From Phycisphaerae bacterium (lineage in GTDB: Bacteria; Planctomycetota; Phycisphaerae; Sedimentisphaerales; Anaerobacaceae): 61,217 nucleotides of DNA. The DNA lies in the NCBI GenBank assembly GCA_030615025.1, contig JAUXAB010000016.1, positions 1-61,217 of the forward strand, written 5' to 3'. The translations under genes and the position numbers were made by a program. Below, in pieces: positions 1-8,035 of the stretch. Every line of letters begins with the position of its first letter. The first letter of the stretch is position 1. The notes beneath the pieces are model-generated. The model was not told the DNA's origin, did not search any database, and saw only the letters and a program-made list of their open reading frames with translations.

Positions 1-540
1 CCCGCTGCCTGCGACGGAGACATGGACTGCCTGCTGACCATGCTGATCTTCCAGCACGCGCTCAACCGGGCTGGTTTCCTGGGTAATGCCGGCGGTGTTG
101 ACACCTCCAGGAACGCCTTTCATCTCTCCCACTGCTCGGCCCCGCTGAAAATGGAGGGCCCCGCCGGCCCGAAGGCCCCTTATCTGCTTCGCCGGCACGC
201 CGAAGTCCGCGGCGGCGCGGTTACCGAGGTCCATTATCGCATCGGGCAAAAAATCACCTTCACCAAATTGGTCCACCTCGACACCCTGCTGATGTTCACC
301 GGCAAGATCATCGAGGTCCCCAAGGTCCCCAAAGGCCAGGAACGAGGCTGCCGGACGGAACTCGTGGCCGAGGTGGACGACGCGGACAGGCTGCTGGCCA
401 ATTGGGGCGGCGGCGCGCTCGGCGCCAGCGCCAAGGACTACTATGCCTCTTTGCACCGCGTCGCCTACTACGGCGACCACACACAGAGCATCCGCCACTT
501 GGCCCACTTGATGGGGCTGAAAGTTATGCAGGAAGGCTGA
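1..540 (+). CDS. L-fucose isomerase-like protein, C-terminal part (5' end outside window)
   Basis: The reading frame is open from base 1 and ends at 540, so the gene starts upstream; only 179 residues are visible. The pattern resembles the C-terminal domain of the L-fucose/L-arabinose isomerase superfamily: an acidic Cys-Asp stretch followed by a small-to-hydrophobic helix (DMDCLLTMLIFQ), then a HCSAPLKM motif where the family has its conserved HC, a beta-rich stretch, and a late HRVAYYGDH motif near the end. In that family the enzyme interconverts aldose and ketose sugars. A GH29 fucosidase lies at 29306, which would suit fucose use, but the two are far apart. The family call rests on pattern recognition of a partial protein, and the substrate is not determinable here. 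Confidence 0.6.
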   Translation, partial: PAACDGDMDCLLTMLIFQHALNRAGFLGNAGGVDTSRNAFHLSHCSAPLKMEGPAGPKAPYLLRRHAEVRGGAVTEVHYRIGQKITFTKLVHLDTLLMFTGKIIEVPKVPKGQERGCRTELVAEVDDADRLLANWGGGALGASAKDYYASLHRVAYYGDHTQSIRHLAHLMGLKVMQEG

Positions 541-819
541 CGTCCGACCTTAAACTCGGCACTGACAGCTCTGTGAAGCGTTGGAAACATGTCCGGCTTA
601 TCAAATAGGACATCAGGGTTGATGTGTCTGGAATATCATGAGACGTCCGCATCCAATACATATTCCGAATCGGCTGAGCTATGAAACGAATTGGTTTAGA
701 TAAGATAATTTGGAAAAACACGGACTGGATTTAAAGCTATTCGTTGAAAAGTGATTCTGCTACTGCCCGACCGACTGACCGTTAAAATGACAGTATGAAT
801 CAACCTGTAGGTTTATATC
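541..819. other. Intergenic gap with no recognisable gene
   Basis: These 279 bases separate the isomerase-like gene from the convergent O-antigen-ligase-like gene. I see no credible ORF with a ribosome binding site and no clear terminator. Short ORFs here overlap each other and have no family character. Confidence 0.6.
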
Positions 820-3126
820 TTAGAGGGCCGACTGTTGGGATAGAAATTCTATCCGCTGTTTTGCTTTCTTGTATTTTTCTTCGCCGAGCCGGCTGACTAT
901 TTCCTTTCTTTCGGGATACATTCTTTGGAACTGGTCGCGATATCTATCTTCGATATCGATTGCTTCGTTGTAATGCCCGATTGCAAGAGTCGTTTTGCCC
1001 AACTGCTCAGCGATCTCAGCTAATTTGAATTGCAATCGCCCACTGCCGGGATAACGTTTTCTTGCCTCAAGGCCCCAGTCGTATGCTTTTTGCCTCTGGC
1101 CAAGCAGATTATAGACAGTGCTCAACTTCTCATAATTCTTGAAATCCGCTTCATTGCGTTCAAGAGCACTTAGAAAACATTCTTCCGCTTTTTTAAGCAG
1201 AATCGGCTGTTTTTTTCTTGCGTCCTCGTAATGTTGCAAATAGAGCCGGCCGTTCAAATTCGACGCTGATGGGTCCAGCGGATCATCTTTGGCAGCTTCA
1301 TCCAGAAGTTGGTGGGCATATCCAAAATCTCGCATTGCCAGTTTAATCTTTGTGCTGGCTTTGGCCACAGGAACAAACGCGTAATTAAGATAAGCCCAAA
1401 TTATTACCAGCCCCCCTGCCGCCACCAGAACTCTTGTAAAAAGCGCCGGTTTTAGAACGAGCTGCCGCCGAGACTTCTGGTGAAAATCCAATGCAATAAG
1501 GCAAGCTACTATCGCCCAAAAAGTGGTAAAGACGCCCGGCTCAAAAATCGCAAAGTCTATCAGATTATGAATCAGCAATCCTAAACAAGCACAAAACAGG
1601 CCCGCAGCGGTAATATTCGATACTCGATGCTCGATGCTCGATGCTCGTCCCTCGTCTTTCGTCTCTCCTCTCTCGTATAATGGTGCCGTCAAAAGCAAAA
1701 AACCAACAATAAATACAATCACCGGCATTACATACAACACAACTATCGCAGCGTTCCTCTCTTCGAGCGAACCAACAGATGGCATTGGGGACAGAACCGG
1801 CCTGATGAGCAGCAAGGCAATGGATACAACAATTACGAAAGGTATGGCGAGTTTTGTAAAAGCCGGCTCACGCTGATTAGCTTTCGGCGAGAGTAAAACA
1901 GACTTACCAGACACTGTTCGCAATAACGGCACCGAAACAAGAGCTAAAAATCCTATAAGCCCGAGTGGGCCGTATTGAGTCAGGATACTGAGCACAAAAT
2001 TATGCGGGTCCGCAACAGTTTCCAGTGCTGAAGGGGTTTTGTAGTGGGGATAGAAGCTGCCGAAGTTGCCGCCACCGACACCTGTTATAGGATGGTCAGC
2101 GTACATCTTTGCGCCGCCGCTCCAGTATTGCCATCTGACCAGCATTGAATTTCCGCCCGGCAGCCTGCCGTGAGTAATACCATACCGAATAACCGCGAAG
2201 CCGCCGGCGACAAAGAATAGCAGGCAAACAATAAATATAGCTTTCTTGTACCTCTTTAGCCAATTTCCAAACAAAAGGTACGCAATAAACATTGCTGCCG
2301 CTACCAGCGATGCGATAATTGCGCCTCTGCTCCGCGTAATGGCAAGGCCGAAAATAACGACCGCGACTGCAATACCGCAGCTAACAAGCCGAAGAGGCCC
2401 GAACGCATCATTTTTGCGATTCTTGAATTTGTCGATAAATAAACCGATAGCCGCAAAAGACGCTAATAGCGCAAACGAACCAGCGGAGTTACTGGTCGTG
2501 AAAAAGCCGCGGACTCCCTTTGTATAGAGCCGATGCTCAAAAAGAAACTGGGCAAATGTGCCGGGCTGAATGCCGAGCGGCCCAAGTACGGCCTCCCGGT
2601 TCTGTTCGTACTGCTCAATCGTCATCTGGTTGCTGACGAAAAATTGCTCGGCACATTGATAAGCCGAGACCACACCCAAAGCAGCAATGACAGCCAGTAG
2701 CAGTTTTACCTTCGTGTGCGAATCCAATATCTGCACGAGCAAAACGGCCATAACGATAGGGGCCAGCAGTGTTACAAAGTTACCGATTGCGGCCCGTTTG
2801 TTTGCGGCAGCAAAACCGCCAACAATAGCAGCCACGCAGAACAGACACAGACCGACTTCTAAGGCGGTCAAGCGATATAAAAATCTCTTACTACAAAAGC
2901 CCGTTACAAACCAAACGACAAACGAAAATATCAATACAGCCGATATCGACAAGCTGTAAACACTGTCGTTTAGACTGGCTGGCAGAGCGGTCGATCGCCC
3001 AGTTGGGCTTTCGGTAAACATTGTTCGAAGTGCGATTACACAAAGGCAGAGGGCAAGCAGAACGTATTCTAAAACCGCTTGACCTTTATTTTTGGATGAG
3101 CTGCAACTAATTGCCGCTTTTGTCAT
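820..3126 (-). CDS. O-antigen ligase/polymerase-like membrane protein with C-terminal TPRs
   Basis: A 768-residue protein with about a dozen hydrophobic segments between residues 20 and 580, followed by a soluble C-terminal region of TPR-like helices (residues 600-768, with repeats such as LSTVYNLLGQRQKAYDWG). The Wzy_C/WaaL signature is visible around residue 350: a large loop ending in DPHNFVLSILTQYGPLGLIG, the usual H-N-x-x-L followed by a G-x-x-G helix. Such proteins polymerise or ligate lipid-linked glycans on the periplasmic face of the inner membrane. The start overlaps the end of the upstream transferase gene by 20 bases, so the two are likely translated together. A hydrophilic loop (ERGETKDEGRASSIEHRVSN, encoded by 1617-1677) is read in frame from a dispersed TCGATGC repeat, which is unusual. 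Whether it is a ligase or a polymerase cannot be told. Confidence 0.8.
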   Translation of the reverse strand: MTKAAISCSSSKNKGQAVLEYVLLALCLCVIALRTMFTESPTGRSTALPASLNDSVYSLSISAVLIFSFVVWFVTGFCSKRFLYRLTALEVGLCLFCVAAIVGGFAAANKRAAIGNFVTLLAPIVMAVLLVQILDSHTKVKLLLAVIAALGVVSAYQCAEQFFVSNQMTIEQYEQNREAVLGPLGIQPGTFAQFLFEHRLYTKGVRGFFTTSNSAGSFALLASFAAIGLFIDKFKNRKNDAFGPLRLVSCGIAVAVVIFGLAITRSRGAIIASLVAAAMFIAYLLFGNWLKRYKKAIFIVCLLFFVAGGFAVIRYGITHGRLPGGNSMLVRWQYWSGGAKMYADHPITGVGGGNFGSFYPHYKTPSALETVADPHNFVLSILTQYGPLGLIGFLALVSVPLLRTVSGKSVLLSPKANQREPAFTKLAIPFVIVVSIALLLIRPVLSPMPSVGSLEERNAAIVVLYVMPVIVFIVGFLLLTAPLYERGETKDEGRASSIEHRVSNITAAGLFCACLGLLIHNLIDFAIFEPGVFTTFWAIVACLIALDFHQKSRRQLVLKPALFTRVLVAAGGLVIIWAYLNYAFVPVAKASTKIKLAMRDFGYAHQLLDEAAKDDPLDPSASNLNGRLYLQHYEDARKKQPILLKKAEECFLSALERNEADFKNYEKLSTVYNLLGQRQKAYDWGLEARKRYPGSGRLQFKLAEIAEQLGKTTLAIGHYNEAIDIEDRYRDQFQRMYPERKEIVSRLGEEKYKKAKQRIEFLSQQSAL
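1617..1677. repeat. TCGATGC-type dispersed repeat inside a coding region
   Basis: On the plus strand, three tandem TCGATGC units are followed by degenerate CTCG(T) units. On the minus strand this reads as CGAGCATCGAG-type repeats, like the CGAG-rich spacers at 14390-14420, 49553-49595 and 59925-59950. Here it is translated in frame as a charged loop between two membrane segments of the O-antigen-ligase-like protein. Confidence 0.65.
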
Positions 3127-4201
3127 TTTTGGCCGTCGTTTCCAGGATAGCGATAATGGCCAATATCATAAACGTTTGAGTAAAGATTAGAATCGCCCCG
3201 GCCAGATTAACCTGATAAAGGAAAGTTGCGCCAAGGCCGGTGCAGAGCGTAGCTAAGTATAACGTCAGGACTGTTTGGGTATCGGTCAATCCGTGCCTTT
3301 TCAATCGATGGGAAAAGTGCTGCGTGTCACCGACAAACGGGCTTTTGCCCTGCCTTATACGCAGCAGGGTCACGCTGATAAAATCGTAGAGCGGGACCGC
3401 CATAACGACCAGCGGCATAAGAACCGCATACCATCGGCCGCTTTGTGCCTGGTGATAATACGTGGTGCGGAGGGTCAAGAAAGCAACGAAAAAGCCCACG
3501 ACAAGTGAGCCGGCGTCCCCCATAAAGATTTTCGCCGGCGGAAAATTAAATACCAAAAACCCCAGTAATGTCCCTATCAAAACAAGTGCCAGACCACCCA
3601 CAAAAACCTGGCCGCTTATAGCAGCGGCCGTGAACAAAATGCAGCTTGCTATGACCGCAATACCGGCAGCCAGGCCGTCCATATTGTCGAGAAAATTAAA
3701 GGCGTTGATAATCAAGACTATCCAAACCGCTGAGAGCACGGATGTAATTATTCTGTTTTCAATGAAAAACTCAACACGAACATCGGCAAAGATAACGGCG
3801 ATTATTGCAACTGCGAACTGAACGGCAAGTTTGAAAAACGGACCAAGATGCTTTTTGTCGTCCCAGAGGCCGGCCATAAATAACACAAGTGCGATGAGCA
3901 ATACAATCACAAGCTCCCCGACCTTGGCTAAAAAATCAGCAGGGTCAATGTTAGCGGTTTGGCGGAGCGAATCCAGGTGGCCGGGAAGAAATTTTATTGC
4001 AGTTGCTGCAATGACGATGAAAGCCGTCAGTGTGATAAAGATTGCGATACCGCCGCCAAGCGGAACGGCCCTTTCGGCGAATCTGTCCCTGACCGGATGC
4101 GAGAGAAAGCCGGCTCGCCGAGCGTAGATTTTTACAAGGCCGGTCAGAATCACCGACAGAAAAAAAGAGCCGGTTAATAAGATTACCGCTAATGTGGTCA
4201 C
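3107..4201 (-). CDS. WecA/TagO/MraY-family undecaprenyl-phosphate glycosyl-1-phosphate transferase
   Basis: A 364-residue polytopic membrane protein with the hallmarks of polyprenyl-phosphate HexNAc-1-phosphate transferases: WDDKKH at 113-118, the catalytic NAFNFLDNMDGLAAG at 166-180, FMGDAGS at 226-232, and the cytoplasmic HFSHRLKRHG motif near residue 293. In the family these Asp residues bind Mg2+ and the lipid phosphate, starting synthesis of O-antigen, teichoic-acid-like or other surface glycans at the inner membrane. The GTG start overlaps the TGA stop of the upstream DUF4416 gene by four bases (GTGA), and the 3' end overlaps the O-antigen-ligase-like gene, so this is a tightly coupled envelope-glycan operon. 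WecA/TagO is favoured over MraY because the peptidoglycan-specific motifs are not seen and no mur genes are nearby. Confidence 0.9.
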   Translation of the reverse strand: MTTLAVILLTGSFFLSVILTGLVKIYARRAGFLSHPVRDRFAERAVPLGGGIAIFITLTAFIVIAATAIKFLPGHLDSLRQTANIDPADFLAKVGELVIVLLIALVLFMAGLWDDKKHLGPFFKLAVQFAVAIIAVIFADVRVEFFIENRIITSVLSAVWIVLIINAFNFLDNMDGLAAGIAVIASCILFTAAAISGQVFVGGLALVLIGTLLGFLVFNFPPAKIFMGDAGSLVVGFFVAFLTLRTTYYHQAQSGRWYAVLMPLVVMAVPLYDFISVTLLRIRQGKSPFVGDTQHFSHRLKRHGLTDTQTVLTLYLATLCTGLGATFLYQVNLAGAILIFTQTFMILAIIAILETTAKNDKSGN

Positions 4202-4740
4202 CGTTTCGATTTTAACTGCTCCAGTAATCGGGTCCTGACTTTAAGGAAAAAATCGAAATAGCACTTCTGCCTGTAATCAGGGTAAGTATGGCCCAACGGT
4301 CGCCAGTGGCCCTTGTCAAAGACGAGTGTTACCTCGGCATACATTCTTTTACCGATATATATACGATGCGAATAGTTTTTTGTTGTGGCCAGGACCAGCT
4401 TCGAAAGTTCAATTATACCGGGGTCCAGATTCACCGGTCTGGGCAGAGGAAGGGCCAACCTTGCCGCCAGCTTTTGCTCCAGCTTGTTTGTCTTGTGTTT
4501 GATTTTCGCCAGTAAAGCCGGGTCAATCAGCTTTTCAATGCTGACAAATTGTCTTAAGATATGCGGGCCGGTCTGGTCTTTATAATAATCGGTTTTGTCG
4601 AACAGCCAGACATCGCTTACAAAATCGGCGCTGCCGAGCTTGTCGATTAATGCCTCGATAGCCGCATGCAAACACTGGTGGTCCGCAGCCAAAATGCCAA
4701 TTATAAGTTTGACCGGCTTAGGGCCTTTTAGCTTCCACAT
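4198..4740 (-). CDS. DUF4416 family protein
   Basis: A 180-residue soluble protein. The pattern matches DUF4416 of planctomycetes, deltaproteobacteria and thermophiles: an N-terminal PKPVKLIIGILA strand, central acidic segments, then PVNLDPGIIELSKLVLATTK, HRIYIGKRMYAEVTL and a terminal HTYPDYR motif. The molecular function of the family is unknown. The ATG at 4740 is preferred because residues MWKLKGPKPVKL fit the family's usual N terminus; a GTG at 4755 would add five residues. It is the first gene of a group overlapping the WecA-like and O-antigen-ligase-like genes, suggesting a role linked to envelope glycans. That link is inferred from context only. Confidence 0.8.
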   Translation of the reverse strand: MWKLKGPKPVKLIIGILAADHQCLHAAIEALIDKLGSADFVSDVWLFDKTDYYKDQTGPHILRQFVSIEKLIDPALLAKIKHKTNKLEQKLAARLALPLPRPVNLDPGIIELSKLVLATTKNYSHRIYIGKRMYAEVTLVFDKGHWRPLGHTYPDYRQKCYFDFFLKVRTRLLEQLKSKR

Positions 4741-4809
4741 TTGTTCGGACTTCACTCAACTGACTAAAACTTAGCGATTCTATACCGGCGGGAGTTTCCC
4801 CACACGATG

Positions 4810-5685
4810 TCACACATCACAAACTCGCACGGCATAAGCCAGAGACTCAATGGGGTCTCGTTTAGGGATAAACTCATGCGCAACATAGCCTTTGAATCCG
4901 GTATCGGCAATAGCACGCATAATGGCAGGGTAATACAACTCCTGCGTTTCGTCGATTTCGTTTCGGCCTGGGTTGCCACCAGTATGGTAGTGGCCGATAT
5001 ATTCCTTGTAGTCACGAATCGTTCGAATAATATCGCCTTCCATTATCTGAGCGTGGTAGATATCGTAAAGTATCTTGACTCGCTCGGAGCCGACCTTTTT
5101 GCAGACCTCGACGCCCCATTTGATTTTGTCGAACATGTAGTCTTTGTGGTTGACCTTGCTGTTGAGGTATTCGAGGCAGATGTTGACCTTCTTCTTTTCG
5201 GCATAGCCTGCGACCTGTTTAAGTGCGGTAACGGTGTTTTCGATGCCTACATCGTCCGGCATACCGCGTCGATTTCCAGGGAAGGTGATAACGTTCGGGA
5301 ATTTGTACTCTGCGGTTGCTTCTATAGCGGTGCGGATTTTGTCGAGGCACTGAGCATGAATCTTTTTGTTGTTGAGACCGTTCGATAGTCCGTGCGTGTT
5401 GGTCATTGTACATACGAGGCCATATTTTTTGAGTGTGGGAAAGTCGGATGGGCCAAGCAGGTCGATGCCCTTCATGCCCATTTTTGCGGCGACTGTACAT
5501 AGCTTCTCAAGCGAAAACTTGCCATAGCACCACCTGCTGACCGACTGGTTGATGCGGCCCTTTTTGACGATGCGTTGAATCTCGGCCGCCTCGGTCTTGC
5601 CCACCAATGCACCGGCAACTGTCCCTGCGGCCATCAGAGAAGTATTTCGGATAAAAATCCTTCGCGAAAATTTGTTCTTGTTCAT
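4810..5685 (-). CDS. Tat-exported TIM-barrel protein, hydroxypyruvate isomerase/sugar epimerase-like
   Basis: A 291-residue protein with a Tat signal (SRRIFIRN followed by a hydrophobic Ala/Gly stretch ending near GKTEA) and then a xylose-isomerase-like TIM barrel (AP endonuclease family 2 fold). Candidate metal ligands follow the hydroxypyruvate-isomerase pattern: Glu in CLEYLNS, Asp and His in YDIYHAQ, and Glu in AHEFIP. The start at 5685 is chosen because GGAAAGGAGAG sits just before this ATG and the Tat motif directly follows; the longer frame to 5754 lacks both. It lies 112 bases downstream of proS and about 70 bases upstream of the DUF4416 gene on the same strand. Exported members are common in planctomycetes, usually near sugar oxidoreductases. 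The substrate is unknown. Confidence 0.8.
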   Translation of the reverse strand: MNKNKFSRRIFIRNTSLMAAGTVAGALVGKTEAAEIQRIVKKGRINQSVSRWCYGKFSLEKLCTVAAKMGMKGIDLLGPSDFPTLKKYGLVCTMTNTHGLSNGLNNKKIHAQCLDKIRTAIEATAEYKFPNVITFPGNRRGMPDDVGIENTVTALKQVAGYAEKKKVNICLEYLNSKVNHKDYMFDKIKWGVEVCKKVGSERVKILYDIYHAQIMEGDIIRTIRDYKEYIGHYHTGGNPGRNEIDETQELYYPAIMRAIADTGFKGYVAHEFIPKRDPIESLAYAVRVCDV

Positions 5686-5797
5686 CGTTTCTCTCCTTTC
5701 CAATTCTTGGTTGGTTTTGGCATTTCCCGGCACACTAAACCGGAATTTGACCAAAACCGCTTCTAAAGTTTAATAATCACCAATTATACGTACTCTG

Positions 5798-7531
5798 TTA
5801 GGTCTTCAGTTCTTCTTTTAATGAATCGACCAGCTCAATCGCCTTATCTGTTGCTTTTTCAATGGAAACCTTTGTGCTTTTGGTTTCAGACCGCAGCTTT
5901 ATCTCTACGTTGCCTTCAGCAACAGACTTTCTGCCGACGGTAACTCTTACCGGTATGCCGATAAGGTCGGCATCTTTGAATTTTACTCCGCCGCGTAAGG
6001 AGCGGTCATCCAACAATACGTCAATGCCCTTTCTCATTAAATCCTGATAGATGTTTTCAGCCACTTGCGCCACCTTTTCATCATCCTGATTGACACAAGT
6101 AATCAAAACTTCAAACGGAGCAATGCTAATCGGCCAAATAATACCATTATTATCGTTACTGATTTCAATCGCAGAGGCAAGGATTCGGTTTATACCGATG
6201 CCGTAGCAGCCCATAATACACGGCTTTTCTACGCCATTTTCATCGAGGAATTTTGCACCGAGCTTTTCGCTGTATTTGGTTCCGAGTTTGAAAACCTGGC
6301 CGATTTCGATACCCTTCTTAAACAGCAGCTTCTCGCCGTCGTACGTGTCACCGTCGACAGCGTAGCGGATATCAATTAACTGGGCATTGTTCATGTCAAA
6401 ATCTCGACCTGGCACAACATTCTTTGTGTGATAATCGGTTTTGTTGGCACCAGTTACCCATACCGCCATTGCTGCCACCGCATGGTCCATCAGTATCGTA
6501 TCGACCTTGTTAGCTATCCCGACAGGCCCGGCGAAACCAACCTTTGCACCGGTAACTTTTTCTATCGTAGCTTCATCTGCTAACTCGATGCGTTTGCCGC
6601 CAACAGCCAACCTCAGCTTCTCCTCATTAACATCATGGTCACCACGAATAAGTACAGCTACCGCCTTGTCTTTAGTTGAATAAATCAGCGTCTTTACCAT
6701 TTGCTCGGGTTTTGTCTTTAGAAACTTGCAGACGGCTTCTATGCTGCCGATATTCGGTGTGTGGACTTCTTGAATAGCTGGTATTTCGGCGCTGGATTTT
6801 TCCTTCGGCAATGGGTCTACTGCTGCCCTTTCGAGGTTTGCCGCATAAGAGCCGTCTTCAGTATAAATGATTGTATCCTCGCCGGATTCGCACGGAACGG
6901 TGAATTGATGTGAGCCGGAGCCGCCCATCTCGCCGGACTCGGCCTCCACGATGACATACTCAAGGCCGCAGCGTTTGAAAATCCTGCAATACGCATCGTA
7001 CATTGCTTTATATGATTTATCGAGGCCTTCAGGGTCGGCGTCGAAGCTGTAGGCATCCTTCATTATGAATTCGCGGGACCTTATTACACCGAACCGTGGG
7101 CGGAACTCATCGCGGAACTTGGGACTTATTTGATAGAGGTTGATGGGGAGCTGTTTGTAAGAACTTATCTCACCGGCAGCCAGGTAGGTAACAACTTCCT
7201 CGGCAGTAGGTTCAAGCACACTTTTTCTGCCGTGGCGGTCAGTGAAGCGGAACAAGGTCGGGCCGTAGTCGGTACTGCGGCCGGTCTTGTCCCAGAACTC
7301 AGCGGGCTGCATAACAGGCACAAGAATCTCCTGGGCGCCGGCTTTGTCCATCTCCTCTCGGACGATTGCGATGATTTTGAGCAGGCTGCGCCAGCCGAGC
7401 GGCAGATATGTGTACGTTCCGCTTGCAACTTTGCGGCACAGGGCCGCACGAATCATCAACCGATGGCTGGCGACCTCTGCGTCGGCAGGCACCTCCTTGA
7501 CCGTTGGTATAAACATCCGGCTGTATCTCAT
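5798..7531 (-). CDS. proS: Prolyl-tRNA synthetase, bacterial type
   Basis: A 577-residue class II aminoacyl-tRNA synthetase that charges tRNA-Pro with proline. The N terminus MRYSRMFIPTVKEVPADAEV is typical of bacterial ProRS. Motif 2 is visible around residue 140 (FRDEFRPRFGVIRSREFIMK), the YbaK-like editing insertion spans roughly 225-395, motif 3 appears as CYGIGINRILA near residue 435, and the anticodon-binding domain closes the protein (FEVLITCVNQDD onward). Length is normal. The start is well supported by protein similarity, yet there is no clear Shine-Dalgarno; the ATG lies inside a repetitive ACGAGATACGAG tract shared with dispersed repeats of this genome. Confidence 0.95.
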   Translation of the reverse strand: MRYSRMFIPTVKEVPADAEVASHRLMIRAALCRKVASGTYTYLPLGWRSLLKIIAIVREEMDKAGAQEILVPVMQPAEFWDKTGRSTDYGPTLFRFTDRHGRKSVLEPTAEEVVTYLAAGEISSYKQLPINLYQISPKFRDEFRPRFGVIRSREFIMKDAYSFDADPEGLDKSYKAMYDAYCRIFKRCGLEYVIVEAESGEMGGSGSHQFTVPCESGEDTIIYTEDGSYAANLERAAVDPLPKEKSSAEIPAIQEVHTPNIGSIEAVCKFLKTKPEQMVKTLIYSTKDKAVAVLIRGDHDVNEEKLRLAVGGKRIELADEATIEKVTGAKVGFAGPVGIANKVDTILMDHAVAAMAVWVTGANKTDYHTKNVVPGRDFDMNNAQLIDIRYAVDGDTYDGEKLLFKKGIEIGQVFKLGTKYSEKLGAKFLDENGVEKPCIMGCYGIGINRILASAIEISNDNNGIIWPISIAPFEVLITCVNQDDEKVAQVAENIYQDLMRKGIDVLLDDRSLRGGVKFKDADLIGIPVRVTVGRKSVAEGNVEIKLRSETKSTKVSIEKATDKAIELVDSLKEELKT

Positions 7532-7568
7532 ATCTCGTGCCTCGTATCTCGTATTGCGTTTAGTTTTT

Positions 7569-7679
7569 ACCGCAGAGTTCGCAGTCCTTGGGACTCCTTA
7601 CAGAGAGTACCCCGAGAATATTGGTTAAATAATTATCAATTATCATATCATCTCTGCGCTCTCGGCGTCCTCGGCGGTT
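7569..7679. repeat. CCGCAGAG / CGGCGGT inverted-repeat element
   Basis: The left arm begins ACCGCAGAGTTCGCAG and the right arm is TCTCTGCGCTCTCGGCG followed by TCCTCGGCGGT, an imperfect inverted pair around an AT-rich core that includes GGTTAAATAATTATCAATTATC. A half-copy with the same left arm and a similar GGTTAAAT core lies at 38395-38480, and a right-arm-like piece lies at 26553-26570. Confidence 0.5.
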
Positions 7680-7730
7680 AATTTCCTTTAGTTTTTCACG
7701 TTTATAGTCCAAAATGCGAAGGGTTGCAAG

Positions 7731-7823
7731 CCCCATTAGAAATTTCCCTTTTTACGCCCTCAGAGACCTTTTCCTTTGGTCTCTAACGGGCTATGTACTG
7801 CCCTGATAGAATTTCTAACGGGG
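7731..7823. repeat. Palindromic element with CCCC-TTAGAA arms (intergenic copy)
   Basis: The left arm CCCCATTAGAAATTT (7731-7745) pairs with AGAATTTCTAACGGGG (7808-7823) with one G-T exchange. A second nested hairpin, CAGAGACC/GGTCTCT around TTTTCCTTT, lies inside. The same outer arms occur inside the MBL-fold gene at 35933-35991, so this is a dispersed element rather than a one-off hairpin. Confidence 0.65.
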
Positions 7824-7898
7824 TTTCGTATTACGACCCGCACAGCGGCATTCTCAGTTCTATTTGCCCTAAAAAAAATAAAAAAAGTAAAAAAATGC

Positions 7899-7927
7899 TT
7901 GACCTAGTCGCTGATATGGAGTATGCG
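7899..7927 (+). promoter_or_regulatory. Candidate sigma-70-type promoter for the dockerin exoprotein gene
   Basis: TTGACC (7899-7904) and TATGCG (7922-7927) are separated by 17 bases and follow an A-rich tract that could act as an UP element. The leader would be about 100 bases. The -10 is a poor match, so this is tentative. Confidence 0.4.
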
Positions 7928-8035
7928 TATTTTGCAATGGTTTGGACGCGTGTTGAAAACAGCAGATGTTTTGGCTTGTAGCCAAAGCGCATTTTATTAA
8001 CGTTTTAACGTTTCATTTTTTGAAGGAGGACTATT

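Larger units (their letters stand above)
7532..8035. other. Divergent intergenic region with repeats and a promoter
   Basis: About 500 bases lie between proS (minus) and the dockerin exoprotein gene (plus). They hold an ACGAGATACGAG-type tract at the proS start, an ACCGCAGAG...GGCGGT inverted-repeat element (7569-7679), a CCCC-TTAGAA/TTCTAA-GGGG palindromic element (7731-7823), an A-rich tract (7869-7896), and a candidate promoter (7899-7927). A 62-codon ORF at 7793-7981 has no ribosome binding site and is not accepted. Confidence 0.6.

Noticed and set aside
7130..7681. 183-codon plus-strand ORF overlapping the proS 5' end
   Set aside because: It is antisense to a clearly recognised synthetase gene and shows no independent family pattern.
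7793..7981. 62-codon ORF ahead of the dockerin exoprotein gene
   Set aside because: It crosses a palindromic repeat, a poly-A tract and the likely promoter, with no ribosome binding site.
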